Source of the DNA: CAJQQK01 sp963696075
Lineage (GTDB): Bacteria; Pseudomonadota; Alphaproteobacteria; Rhizobiales; Hyphomicrobiaceae
Reading direction: 5' to 3'
DNA: 64,000 nt
Assembly (NCBI GenBank): GCA_963696075.1
Contig: CAVOJD010000008.1
Coordinates: 186,001 to 250,000, forward strand
Below, one piece after another: positions 1-10,284 of the stretch. The translations under genes and the position numbers were made by a program. Every line of letters starts with the position of its first letter. Position 1 is the first letter of the stretch. The notes beneath the pieces were generated by a model. It did not search any database. It worked only from the letters and a program-made list of their open reading frames with translations, and was not told the DNA's origin.

Positions 1-660
1 TATGAGCTGAACCAGAAGCCCGACGGTACGACGAGCATGGGCGAACTGCTTTACGTGGCCATTACCGCCGGCGGCGATCGCCATCGCGTCTGGCGCTTCC
101 GCTCCCGCGACGGCACCGTCGAATTCTACGACGAGCAGGGCGAGAACTCGAAAAAATTCCTGATGCGCAAGCCCGTACGCGGCCCCAACGTCCGCCTCAC
201 ATCAGGCTTCGGCTACCGCCGCCACCCGATCCTCAAAGAACGCCGCATGCACACCGGCACCGACTGGTCCGCCCCGACTGGAACCCCCATCTTGGCCGCC
301 GGCCGCGGCGTGATCGAAGAAGCCAAGCGCAAGGGCGCCTATGGCAACTACGTGCGCATCAAACACGCCAACGGCTACCAGACGACCTACGCGCATATGT
401 CCCGCTTTCACCCTGGCATTCGCCCCGGCGTGAAGGTCCGTCAGGGCCAGGTCATCGGCTACGTCGGCACCACGGGCCTCTCCTCCGGCCCCCACCTCCA
501 CTACGAGGTCCTCGTCAACAACCGCTTCGTCGACGCCATCAAGATCAAGGTCCCGCGCGCCCGCAAACTCGTCGCCAAGGAACTGACAGCCTTCCACCGC
601 GAACGCGAACGTATCGAAGATTTGATGCGCCGCTCCCCCGTCCAGACCGCGAGCCGCTGA
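1..660 (+). CDS. M23 (LytM/NlpD-type) metallopeptidase, C-terminal part
   Basis: The reading frame is open from the first base, so the 5' part lies outside the window. The visible part holds a complete peptidase M23 domain: the HxxxD zinc motif (HTGTD) near base 250 and the HLHYE motif near base 500, inside the usual glycine-rich beta framework (TSGFGYR upstream, GPHLHYEV downstream). Family members are periplasmic or outer-membrane-facing endopeptidases that cut peptidoglycan cross-links, or catalytically dead activators of amidases. Both zinc motifs are intact here, so hydrolytic activity is expected. About 30 basic, helical residues follow the domain. The N-terminal architecture cannot be seen, so the exact subfamily is open. 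Confidence 0.9.
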   Translation, partial: YELNQKPDGTTSMGELLYVAITAGGDRHRVWRFRSRDGTVEFYDEQGENSKKFLMRKPVRGPNVRLTSGFGYRRHPILKERRMHTGTDWSAPTGTPILAAGRGVIEEAKRKGAYGNYVRIKHANGYQTTYAHMSRFHPGIRPGVKVRQGQVIGYVGTTGLSSGPHLHYEVLVNNRFVDAIKIKVPRARKLVAKELTAFHRERERIEDLMRRSPVQTASR

Positions 661-1040
661 CGGCAACACGGCAACATTGCTTGCCAACCCACAACCCGGC
701 CAACGCCCGATATGCGCCGCCGGACCGACGCGTGACCCGCCTCCAGCGTCACCCGGTCACCGCTCGGCCGGCCTGAGCGAGGTCCGTCCCGCGCTTGGTC
801 ATTAAGCCCCACACGCCGCTCTCAATTCTCCGAAACAAACCAAGACCCGGCAGATACCGCCGCACACCGTTGCGCGCGAAAACCCCTCTCAAAGGCAAAG
901 ATCGATCCAGGCGACACCCGCCATCGCCCGAGACATGCCGCGGCACGGCGGCGCGCATCCCTTCGCAACGCTGTCATCGTTCAGGCGACAACCTGGGCAC
1001 ATCGTAAGGCAAAAATTACACATCACACCGTCAGTTTGAA
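661..1040. other. Non-coding region upstream of the puc operon
   Basis: No convincing gene is present. Short open frames here lack a ribosome binding site and family resemblance. The last 100 bases are AT-richer than the surroundings and lead into the puc promoter. I looked for TGT-N12-ACA (PpsR/CrtJ) and TTGAT-N4-ATCAA (FnrL) sites. Only a TGT-N13-ACA at 972-990 was found, which has the wrong spacing. Confidence 0.6.
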
Positions 1041-1069
1041 TTGACACGCTGTTGGGCAGTGCCTAGGCT
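1041..1069 (+). promoter_or_regulatory. Predicted sigma70-type promoter of the puc operon
   Basis: TTGACA at 1041-1046 and TAGGCT at 1064-1069 are separated by exactly 17 bases, about 57 bases before the pucB start codon. The -35 hexamer is a perfect consensus match and the -10 matches at its first two bases and last base. Spacing and position fit the main promoter of the light-harvesting operon. This is inferred from sequence only; the transcript start is unmapped. Confidence 0.55.
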
Positions 1070-1125
1070 TCGGTGCCCGAATTTTATTCAACCGGGCACT
1101 ACGGTCTCGATTTGGAGAACAACAA

Positions 1126-1305
1126 ATGGCCTACGAAAAACAAACTGCCGATCTGGACGATCCAGACCGGATCTGGCCCACAGGACTGACGATCCGGGAA
1201 TCGGAAGAGCTGCACAAACACGTCATTGACGGTGCACGCGTCTTCTTTGTGATCGCGCTCGTCGCCCACTTCCTCGTCTACGTACTTTCACCCTGGAGCT
1301 TCTAA
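1126..1305 (+). CDS. pucB: LH2 (B800-850 type) light-harvesting antenna beta polypeptide
   Basis: A 59-residue single-helix membrane protein, too short for routine ORF thresholds. The start ATG is preceded by GGAGA at 1114-1118. The sequence is the classic LH2 beta form: an acidic N-terminus, WPTGLT, ESEELHKH with His30 in the B800 region, and a transmembrane helix with His48 in VAH, the expected ligand of a ring bacteriochlorophyll. It ends in SPWSF. LH2 beta pairs with the alpha chain encoded 18 bases downstream to build the ring antenna in the intracytoplasmic membrane. Helix composition and the HKHVIDG segment argue for LH2 rather than LH1. The gene shares a promoter with pucA and probably with the following genes. 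Confidence 0.95.
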   Translation: MAYEKQTADLDDPDRIWPTGLTIRESEELHKHVIDGARVFFVIALVAHFLVYVLSPWSF

Positions 1306-1323
1306 CCGTCAGGAGAGTTCATC

Positions 1324-1476
1324 ATGAACCAAGGACGAATCTGGTGTGTCGTGAACCCCACGGTCGGTCTGCCGCTTTTCCTCGGTGGTGTCGCCGTGAT
1401 TTCGCTAATCGTGCACTTCAGCGTATTAGCCAACACGACGTGGTTCCCCGCCTTCATTCAAGGCATTGTGAAATAA
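1324..1476 (+). CDS. pucA: LH2 antenna alpha polypeptide, predicted B800-820 (blue-shifted) type
   Basis: A 50-residue LH2 alpha chain with AGGAGAG just upstream (1311-1317). It begins MNQGRIW, whose Met1 region binds B800 in studied LH2, has one transmembrane helix with His31 as the B850-type ligand, and continues TTWFPAF. It aligns without gaps to the alpha chain of Rhodopseudomonas (Rhodoblastus) acidophila as I remember it. Residues 44 and 45, codons 1453-1458, are Phe and Ile here instead of Tyr44 and Trp45. Those two side chains hydrogen-bond the C3-acetyl groups in B800-850 complexes; losing them is the known basis of the B800-820 (LH3, low-light) spectrum. A blue-shifted complex is therefore predicted from sequence, not measured. 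Confidence 0.95.
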   Translation: MNQGRIWCVVNPTVGLPLFLGGVAVISLIVHFSVLANTTWFPAFIQGIVK

Positions 1477-1480
1477 GCTG

Positions 1481-1506
1481 GACCATGGTCAGAGCCTGTT
1501 TCTGAC
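1481..1506 (+). promoter_or_regulatory. Intercistronic palindromes after pucA
   Basis: Five bases after the pucA stop lies a perfect 10-bp palindrome, GACCATGGTC (1481-1490). It partly overlaps a hairpin with a 6-bp stem, GTCAGA (1488-1493) with TCTGAC (1501-1506), and a 7-base loop. There is no T-run. Such structures after antenna genes commonly stabilise the short BA transcript or cause partial termination, so antenna subunits outnumber downstream products. That role is inferred from position. Confidence 0.45.
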
Positions 1507-1609
1507 GGGCATCGTACGTCGCGAATCCGTTCAACGGCCAAGCACGTTTGGTGCCCGCCAACCAGGCCTCTGCCCGATAATGCTCCTTCGCCTTTACGGG
1601 GCCGAAGCT

Positions 1610-2317
1610 ATGACACCCAACGTAAGATTTTACGCAACTGAGCAGGGCGCAACCGACGTCGAAGCCAGACTGAAGACCGACGGCTTCAACGAGGTCTCGC
1701 TCCTGCTGCCAAGCAAGCTCGCTGGCAAGGAAGACGAGGCGATCAGGCAGGCAATTGGTCAAGAACGTCTGCCGGAACGCATGAGCAAGCTTTGCGCCCG
1801 TCACCTCAAGGAAGGCCACGCCCTTGTCGCCGTGCGCGCTCCCTTCTGGCACGCTCGCGAAGCACTCGAAATCATGGAAACCGCTGATACCGTCGATAGC
1901 GACCTCATCAAGCGTTACGAGTTTTCAAATCCCTCGCCGCTCTCTGACATGATGCGCATGCCGACCCTGTCGAAGGGACGGTCATCGACACAGCTGCTCA
2001 GCTCAAGCTGGAGCATGTCCTCGATGTTCGGCCTGTCGCTGCTCTCGAAGGACCCGGCTCCCTTGTCGTCTTCCGTTGGCATGAGTGTTCTCTCGCCACC
2101 GAAGAAGAACTGGCGCTCGAGCTTCGGCCTGCCGCTCCTGGGTCGCAGAGCTGACCCGCTCTCATCGATGCTCGGCATGCCGCCACTCAAACGCTCGAGG
2201 GGAATCAAGGAATTCAGCTTCGGCATGTTCCCTCTGATCATGCGCAACCCGACCCCCTTCTCCAGCATGTTCGGGCTCAGAGTGCTGCGTCGCAAAGACC
2301 CGAAGGATCGCGACTAG
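1610..2317 (+). CDS. Unrecognised puc-operon protein with repeated Ser-Ser-Met-Phe-Gly-Leu units
   Basis: The protein has 235 residues from ATG 1610 (an in-frame ATG at 1580 would add 10). I do not recognise a named family. Residues 1-100 look like a compact alpha/beta domain, loosely similar to YflT/GsiB-type stress domains (my impression only). Residues 105-228 carry about seven degenerate copies of a roughly 13-residue unit with core P-x-P-L-S-S-M-F-G-L-x-x-L, at about 108, 133, 149, 168, 181, 202 and 214, rich in Met and Phe and separated by basic linkers. It lies between pucBA and the PucC-like gene on the same strand, so it is probably co-transcribed with the antenna. A role in antenna or pigment assembly is inference. 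No transmembrane helix is obvious. Confidence 0.8.
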   Translation: MTPNVRFYATEQGATDVEARLKTDGFNEVSLLLPSKLAGKEDEAIRQAIGQERLPERMSKLCARHLKEGHALVAVRAPFWHAREALEIMETADTVDSDLIKRYEFSNPSPLSDMMRMPTLSKGRSSTQLLSSSWSMSSMFGLSLLSKDPAPLSSSVGMSVLSPPKKNWRSSFGLPLLGRRADPLSSMLGMPPLKRSRGIKEFSFGMFPLIMRNPTPFSSMFGLRVLRRKDPKDRD

Positions 2318-2364
2318 GCATGGCGCGCACGCAGGTCTGATCACTGGGTTTAGAGGGTCTGACA

Positions 2365-3855
2365 ATGGGTCCATTGAAGCAGAAATTGACCAGCTTTTAC
2401 GCTTCACTGGGCTCGCGCTACCTGCCGTTTGCCGACGTAACGACACCTGATCTGCCTCTCAGCCGGCTGTTGCGGCTATCCCTGTTCCAGATCTCAGTCG
2501 GCATGACGCTCGTGCTCTTGGTTGGCACCCTCAACCGCGTGATGATCGTGGAACTGGGGGTGCCGGCGACCGTCGTCGGTGTCATGATCGCCTTGCCGTT
2601 GTTGTTCGCCCCGTTCCGCGCGTTGATCGGCCACAAATCAGACACCCACCGCAGCGAGCTCGGTTGGCGCCGCGTCCCCTTCATCTGGCGCGGCACGCTC
2701 TTGCAGTTCGGCGGCTACGCCATCATGCCGTTCGCCCTGCTCATCCTCGCAGGTCGCGGCGAATCCCATGACGCGCCGCTGTGGTTGGGACACGGCGCAG
2801 CCGCACTTGCCTTCCTTCTCGTCGGCGCTGGTGCGCACACCGTCCAGACAGCAGGCCTGGCGCTGGCAACCGACCTGACGCCGCCTCAATCACACGCGCG
2901 CGTCGTCGGACTGATGTACATCATGCTGCTCGTAGGCATGATCGTCTCAGCCCTGATCTTCGGCTTCATCCTCTCCGACTTCGCGGCCCCCCGCCTTATC
3001 CAGGTGATCCAGGGCGCGGCCGTCGTCTGCCTCGTTTTCAATGCCATTGCCGTTTGGAAGCAGGAGCCTCGCGACCCGCGCCGGCGCCCCTCCGCGGCAA
3101 ACCAGCCCGATCCAACCTTTGCAGAAGCCTGGGCCAGCTTCTGCCGTGGGCACGATACGGTAAGGCGCCTTGTCGTCGTCGGCTTCGGCACGATGGCCTT
3201 CTCCATGTCGGAGGTCCTGCTCGAACCGTACGGCGGTGAAGTTCTCAAATGGACGGTGGCGAGCACGACGCAACTCACCGCACTCCTCTCTCTCGGCAGT
3301 CTCGCAGGCCTCATTTTCGGCTCCTATGTGCTGCGCGGCGGCGTCGATCCCTACCGCATCACCTTCCTCGCAACAGCGATCGGCGTGCCGGCGTTCCTGT
3401 TCGTTATCGCGGCGGCTCCCCTCCAGTTCGACGCAGCCTTCCTCGCCGGCAACGTGATGATTGGTTTTGGCGCAGCGCTCTTTGCCCACGCCACGTTGAC
3501 CGCAACCATGAGCCAGGCCCCCCGCGATCAGGCCGGCATCGCGCTCGGAGCTTGGGGCGCGGTGCAGGCGACGGCAGCAGGCCTTGCCATGGCGATTGGC
3601 AGCATCGTGCGCGACCTCGTCACCATGTTGCAGGGAACTGGGTCGCAAGCCGGATTCTTCGCCCGCGAGGCGAATGGCTACCTCGTTGTCTACTCGATCG
3701 AGATCGTCCTTCTTGGCATCACTGTCGCAGCCTTGCTGCCGCTTATTCGCCGCCGGACCCGCGCCGCAAAGCGCAGCCGCACCGGCACGCGCCAGGCATC
3801 ACGCGAAGCCGTTCCAGTCCCGGCCCCGAACCCATCCGCCGAAATGACATCCTGA
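2365..3855 (+). CDS. pucC: PucC/LhaA-type BCD-family MFS protein
   Basis: A 496-residue polytopic membrane protein of the bacteriochlorophyll delivery (BCD) branch of the major facilitator superfamily, with about 12 hydrophobic segments. Typical landmarks are the early FQISVGMTLVLLVGTLNR segment, the loop GHKSDTHRSELGWRRVPF after the second helix, and a central basic loop near residues 230-250. Family members (PucC, LhaA, ORF428) are needed for assembly of LH2 or LH1 and may deliver bacteriochlorophyll. Position after pucBA makes PucC the natural name. A basic, Pro- and Ala-rich tail follows the last helix. The gene starts 47 bases after the repeat-protein gene and ends 11 bases before the deformylase. 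Confidence 0.9.
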   Translation: MGPLKQKLTSFYASLGSRYLPFADVTTPDLPLSRLLRLSLFQISVGMTLVLLVGTLNRVMIVELGVPATVVGVMIALPLLFAPFRALIGHKSDTHRSELGWRRVPFIWRGTLLQFGGYAIMPFALLILAGRGESHDAPLWLGHGAAALAFLLVGAGAHTVQTAGLALATDLTPPQSHARVVGLMYIMLLVGMIVSALIFGFILSDFAAPRLIQVIQGAAVVCLVFNAIAVWKQEPRDPRRRPSAANQPDPTFAEAWASFCRGHDTVRRLVVVGFGTMAFSMSEVLLEPYGGEVLKWTVASTTQLTALLSLGSLAGLIFGSYVLRGGVDPYRITFLATAIGVPAFLFVIAAAPLQFDAAFLAGNVMIGFGAALFAHATLTATMSQAPRDQAGIALGAWGAVQATAAGLAMAIGSIVRDLVTMLQGTGSQAGFFAREANGYLVVYSIEIVLLGITVAALLPLIRRRTRAAKRSRTGTRQASREAVPVPAPNPSAEMTS

Positions 3856-3866
3856 AGGCGCTCGCA

Positions 3867-4400
3867 ATGGCAGTATTCCCAGTCCTGGAACATCCCGATC
3901 CCCGCCTCAGGCAGCCGGCAGACCCGGTCACGGCCTTCGATGACGACCTTGCGACACTTGTCGAAGACATGCTGGAGACCATGTACGCAGCCGACGCAAT
4001 CGGACTGTCCGCCACTCAGGTCGACGTCCACCGCCGCGTCCTGGTGATCGATCCGACCGTCTCTCGCGACGCACCGCAGCTCTTCATAAATCCAGAGATC
4101 CAGAGCCGGGCCAAGTTCGCCATCGTCGAGGAAAGCTGTTTGTCGGTCCCGGACATCATCGGCAATGTCGTGCGCGCAACCGAGGTAACCGTAAACGCCT
4201 TTGATCGCGACGGCGCAAGCTTCCAGCGCCAGCTTTCAGGCATGGCGGCGGTCAGCCTGCAGCACGAGATCGACCATCTCGACGGCACACTTTTCATCGA
4301 CCGGCTCTCGATGCTGGAGAGGTTGCGCATGCGCGTCTTCGCCCCCACACTCTTTCGCCGAACGCGAGACCTGCAGCGCGCCGAAGCCGGGCGGCGCTAA
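3867..4400 (+). CDS. def: Peptide deformylase
   Basis: A 177-residue protein with all three deformylase motifs in order: GLSATQ near residue 50, ESCLS near 90 (Cys is a metal ligand) and QHEIDHLDG near 135 (HExxH metal site). It removes the N-formyl group from nascent proteins. The first motif and ESCLS (classically EGCLS) deviate slightly, as in secondary deformylases. The start ATG lies 11 bases after the pucC stop, with AAGG just upstream, so it probably belongs to the puc transcript. Housekeeping def usually sits with fmt, so this is probably a paralogue. An antenna-related role is possible because the N-terminal Met of LH2 alpha takes part in B800 binding, but this is inference. Confidence 0.9.
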   Translation: MAVFPVLEHPDPRLRQPADPVTAFDDDLATLVEDMLETMYAADAIGLSATQVDVHRRVLVIDPTVSRDAPQLFINPEIQSRAKFAIVEESCLSVPDIIGNVVRATEVTVNAFDRDGASFQRQLSGMAAVSLQHEIDHLDGTLFIDRLSMLERLRMRVFAPTLFRRTRDLQRAEAGRR

Positions 4401-4484
4401 CGACCGCTTCGCGCCCGCCAGAGGAATAATTAACCTCGGGCCCCCATAATCCGCCGGTCCACACGCTCCATCGAGATCTCTCAA

Positions 4485-5438
4485 ATGCGCCGGCTCATTG
4501 CCCTCGGCCTCGTTATCCTGACAGGCCTCGCAGTCGTATTTCCCCCTGAGTGGATCAGGGGACATGAGCGCCGATGGGTCGGTCAGCTCGTGTTGAGCGA
4601 CCATCTCGCAACGGCCCGTAGTCTCTATGGCGCTATGGCTTATGTGCAGCGCGACCCGGTAGCCCTGAACAATTACCACGCCCTCACCTGGGCCAACGCC
4701 GTGCCGGCCGGCGGCCAAGTCCGCAAGGATGCCTCAATGGCAGCGGACCAGGCATGGCGCGAAGCAGGAAAACAGGGTGTTCCCGCCGCCTACTGGAACC
4801 TGGCGATGTTCAACATCAAGCGAGGCCGGAAATCCAAACGCAGCGATAGCAACACGACCGGCTGGCTGAGATGGGCGGCACGATCCGGCATTGCCGAGGC
4901 GCAGATCCTTCTCGACGCCGGCGATGGCGAATACGATCGCATTCGCGAACTCAAGCAGTTGGGTGATCGCGGCGCCGCCGCCACGATGGCAGCCGTGCTG
5001 TGGCACAAGCAGCGCCCCGCAGAAAGCCGCGCGGCATTGCGCCAGGCAGCCGAGGCCGGTCACATCGCCTCCATGGCGCGCCTCGGCTTCCTCCTCGCAA
5101 ATCAACTCGGCGGGGATGACAAAGCTGATCCCGAGCGTGTCGAAATCGCAGCCGAGGCAGAAAAGTGGCTCACCCGCGCTGCGAACGCCGGCCACGTCCT
5201 TGCCGCCTATCGCCTCGGCCAATGCCACGCCGAACCGGCATTCTTCTGCGAAACCCGCGACCCAGAACAGGCCCTCACCTGGTTCACGCGCGCAACCCGC
5301 CCCTACCCCAGATTCCAGCCGCCCGAAATGAACCTCGACAGCCAGCACGCCATCCGCCTCGGGATGATGCCGCGCTGGTTCGTCAACCAGTCCGACATCG
5401 CAGCCCAGGCGCAGCAGGCCATCGACGAGCTGCAATAG
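4485..5438 (+). CDS. SEL1/TPR-like repeat protein with N-terminal membrane anchor
   Basis: A 317-residue protein. Residues 1-20 form a hydrophobic helix after MRR and could be an uncleaved signal-anchor or a signal peptide. The rest is helical, with SEL1-type units such as AAYWNLAMF, GIAEAQILLDAG, GHIASMARLGFLLA and GHVLAAYRLGQC. SEL1 repeats build superhelical scaffolds for protein-protein contacts, often at the envelope. No catalytic motif is visible. It stands alone, 84 bases after def and convergent with clpB. The partner is unknown. Confidence 0.75.
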   Translation: MRRLIALGLVILTGLAVVFPPEWIRGHERRWVGQLVLSDHLATARSLYGAMAYVQRDPVALNNYHALTWANAVPAGGQVRKDASMAADQAWREAGKQGVPAAYWNLAMFNIKRGRKSKRSDSNTTGWLRWAARSGIAEAQILLDAGDGEYDRIRELKQLGDRGAAATMAAVLWHKQRPAESRAALRQAAEAGHIASMARLGFLLANQLGGDDKADPERVEIAAEAEKWLTRAANAGHVLAAYRLGQCHAEPAFFCETRDPEQALTWFTRATRPYPRFQPPEMNLDSQHAIRLGMMPRWFVNQSDIAAQAQQAIDELQ

Positions 5439-5470
5439 TCCCGCCCAAAAACCAAACGTTAAACGCCAAA

Positions 5471-5496
5471 CGGCCGGCCCCTGCCGGGACCGGCCG
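5471..5496 (-). terminator. Hairpin between the SEL1 gene and clpB
   Basis: CGGCCGG (5471-5477) pairs with CCGGCCG (5490-5496); CCC and GGG can extend the stem around a one-base mismatch. Read on the minus strand, the tail is T-rich (TTTGGCG then TTTAACG), so it most likely ends clpB transcription. It could also block read-through from the plus strand. Confidence 0.55.
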
Positions 5497-5527
5497 CTTC
5501 GGACATCCAAGATGCGAGATCTCAGCG

Positions 5528-8125
<2,598 letters not shown>

Positions 8126-8223
8126 GATGTCCTCCACCGACCGGACCGATCCCGAAGCGATACGGACCCGACGTGATAAATGCTCTTGTCCAACGCCTCT
8201 TCGAGGCCGCCGGACATAAGTAG

Positions 8224-8251
8224 ATATGGGACGGTCACGCTGATATTGAAG
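8224..8251 (-). promoter_or_regulatory. Candidate sigma32 (RpoH) heat-shock promoter of clpB
   Basis: Read on the minus strand, CTTCAAT (8251-8245) is followed after 14 bases by CCCATAT (8230-8224). This resembles the CTTGAA / CCCATAT pattern of RpoH promoters, with one change in the -35, about 100 bases upstream of clpB. clpB is RpoH-controlled in most proteobacteria. The match is moderate and not experimentally supported. Confidence 0.4.
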
Positions 8252-8296
8252 AGGGCGTGATGCCTCAAAGCGCACTCAAGGCGGAAGGACACCGAA

Positions 8297-9088
8297 ATGA
8301 CGGATCAGGCCACCACCCCCGCCGGTTTGCCCCGGATTGAAGCCCTCTATCGCTACCCCGTCAAAGGCATGTCGCCTGAGGCTCTGGAGACGGTCCGCCT
8401 CGATCCTGACGAGTGCTTTCCCGCGGACCGCAAATACGCCATCGAGAACGGCCCCGGCCGCTTCGACGCGCTGGCGCCGCGCCATCTGCCGAAGATCAAC
8501 TTCCTCATGCTGATGCGCAACGAGCGCCTCGCAACCCTGAGATCGCTTTTCGATCCCGAAACCGAAACGTTGACGATTTTGCGCGACGGCAGCCCCGTCG
8601 CGACCGGCCAACTCTCCACCCCGCTTGGCCGCAAGATGATCGAGCAGTTCCTGTCATCCTATTTTTCAAGGGAATTGCGCGGCGCCCCACGCATCGTCCA
8701 CGCCCCCGGGCATTCCTTCTCCGACATGCCACTCAAGTGTGTCCACATCGTCAACCTCGAGACCGTCCGCGCACTCGAACGCGTCGCCGGCCGAACCCTC
8801 GACCCGCTGCGCTTCCGTGCCAATATTTATCTTGAGGGCGCCCCCGCCTGGTCCGAGTTTGACTGGATCGGCCAGCAGTTCGACATTGGCGCGGCCCGCC
8901 TCAAGGTCTTCGCGCGCACCGAACGCTGCGATGCAACCAACGTCGATCCGCACTCAGCCGCACGCGACGCCGATGTGCCGGCCATCCTGACCCGTCATTT
9001 TCGTCATTCTGATTTTGGTGTTTACGCGACCGTAAAATCCGGCGGCGACATCAAAACGGGTGATGTCATAGCGCCTGCGCCGGAGTAG
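8297..9088 (+). CDS. MOSC domain protein
   Basis: A 263-residue protein with an N-terminal beta-barrel segment (LYRYPVKGMSPEAL) and a C-terminal MOSC domain. It keeps the conserved cysteine in RCDATNVDP near residue 215, the residue that binds sulfur or persulfide in this superfamily. MOSC proteins include the C-terminal domain of molybdenum cofactor sulfurase and the mARC/YcbX oxidoreductases that bind molybdopterin. The N-terminal MOSC_N-like region suggests the YcbX-like group, but the ferredoxin domain of YcbX is absent. GGAAGGA precedes the start. The gene is divergent from clpB. Confidence 0.8.
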   Translation: MTDQATTPAGLPRIEALYRYPVKGMSPEALETVRLDPDECFPADRKYAIENGPGRFDALAPRHLPKINFLMLMRNERLATLRSLFDPETETLTILRDGSPVATGQLSTPLGRKMIEQFLSSYFSRELRGAPRIVHAPGHSFSDMPLKCVHIVNLETVRALERVAGRTLDPLRFRANIYLEGAPAWSEFDWIGQQFDIGAARLKVFARTERCDATNVDPHSAARDADVPAILTRHFRHSDFGVYATVKSGGDIKTGDVIAPAPE

Positions 9089-9186
9089 ATGCGCCTACGC
9101 GGGAATAACCCAGCCTGCGCCGGAATAATCCGGCGACAGGCCAGCCGCCTATCCAGCCGCCCCAAGCGAGTAAATCTCGACTGTGA

Positions 9187-9212
9187 GCAGGCTGCATCAC
9201 TCAGCAGCCTGC
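9187..9212. terminator. Perfect 9-bp hairpin between convergent genes
   Basis: GCAGGCTGC (9187-9195) and GCAGCCTGC (9204-9212) form a perfect stem around an 8-base loop, between the convergent MOSC and DUF4167 genes. Neither side has a T-run, so factor-independent termination is uncertain. Just upstream (about 9070-9135) three imperfect copies of a GCCTGCGCCGGAATA-like unit follow the MOSC stop. Confidence 0.4.
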
Positions 9213-9242
9213 ATCAGCACGCAACCGTCAGACGTGCCAAGC

Positions 9243-9899
9243 TCAGTCGACCGCTTGATCCGCTTCGAGCGATGTGTCTCCGGCCCCATCGCCGTCGTCA
9301 GTACTCGGACGACGAACGGGACGCTTCAGAAACTCGGGCTGATCGTCGTTTTCCGCGTACCGCGGTCGCCGCCCGCCTCGGCCACCCTCGCGGCCATTGC
9401 CCCCGTTACCGTTCGCATCGCCGCGCTCACCGCCCTCGCTGCGGCCCTCGTTGCGACCCTCGCTGCGATTACGCTGACGCCGTGGCGGCCGCGAATCGTC
9501 TTTCTGCTCAGGGCGGTTCGGCTTTGGCTGCGATGGTTGATCCGGGCCACGAGCCTGCTGTCGCTCGCCACCCTCAAAATCATCATCCTCATCACCGGCA
9601 TCGTCGTCCTGACTGTCTCTGGGACGGCCGCCAGCGCGATTTTCTTCAAGCAACTGCTGCTCGCGATGCGCCATGATGATGCGGTTGTAGTGCTCTGCGT
9701 GCTGGAGATAGTTTTCAGCAAGCACGGGATCACCCGACGACAGCGCATCTCGCGCCATCGAGACGTACTTCTCCGCGATATGCGATGGAGTACCCCGAAT
9801 TTTGACGTCCGGCCCATTGGACTCGTACGTCCGCGTCAGGGGATTCTGGCCTTTACGATTGCGTCCGCGGCCTCGGCGGTTTTGCTGTGCTTGCCTCAT
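9243..9899 (-). CDS. DUF4167 protein with RGG-like tail
   Basis: A 218-residue conserved alphaproteobacterial protein. The N-terminus is basic (RRGRGRNRKGQNP). The DUF4167 core covers roughly residues 15-85 and includes IRGTPSHIAEKY and AENYLQHAEHYNRI. From about residue 90 the protein is low-complexity, rich in Arg, Gly, Asp, Glu and Asn, with GGRGGRR-like segments that resemble RNA-binding RGG regions. Function is unestablished. Its place beside prmC and prfA is conserved in Rhizobiales and hints at a translation or RNA role (inference). GGGAG lies directly upstream of the start. Confidence 0.85.
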   Translation of the reverse strand: MRQAQQNRRGRGRNRKGQNPLTRTYESNGPDVKIRGTPSHIAEKYVSMARDALSSGDPVLAENYLQHAEHYNRIIMAHREQQLLEENRAGGRPRDSQDDDAGDEDDDFEGGERQQARGPDQPSQPKPNRPEQKDDSRPPRRQRNRSEGRNEGRSEGGERGDANGNGGNGREGGRGGRRPRYAENDDQPEFLKRPVRRPSTDDGDGAGDTSLEADQAVD

Positions 9900-10284
9900 G
9901 GGCTCCCGTTCTCAGTCACTGCAAAGTTCATTCATGGGAATAGAGTTGTTCGACCCGTGTCCAACGTCGCACCGTTATTGGCTGCGACCGCCCCATGACG
10001 AAGGTCGATACAAACAGTGGCACCAGATGCCTCAATCGCGGCTCACAATTTCAGCTGGAGCACTCGCCCAAAGCGGTGCAAATTCGCCGTTAGCCCAACC
10101 CGGTTAGATTAAACGGGCAAATCTTTATCGGCCAGCTACGAGCAGTGTACGTAGGATAAGTCCGATTAAGATGTCGCCGAAGCTTTGCTGGTTAAAGGCA
10201 GCGATCACGCGCGCCAAGGTTTGTAAATCCTGACCAGCCCTCTATTTCATCAATACTAGCGCGTCCGAATCGCTTTTCCAAGCA
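9900..10284. other. Non-coding spacer between DUF4167 and prmC
   Basis: Both flanking genes are on the minus strand, so this spacer should hold the promoter of the DUF4167 gene and the end of the prmC transcript. I see no conserved frame or RNA gene. Around 10085-10120 the sequence is AT-richer than average. No specific motif is strong enough to annotate. Confidence 0.5.

Noticed and set aside
972..990. Possible PpsR/CrtJ site (TGT...ACA) upstream of puc
   Set aside because: The spacing between TGT and ACA is 13 bases; the established site needs 12. No second copy is nearby.
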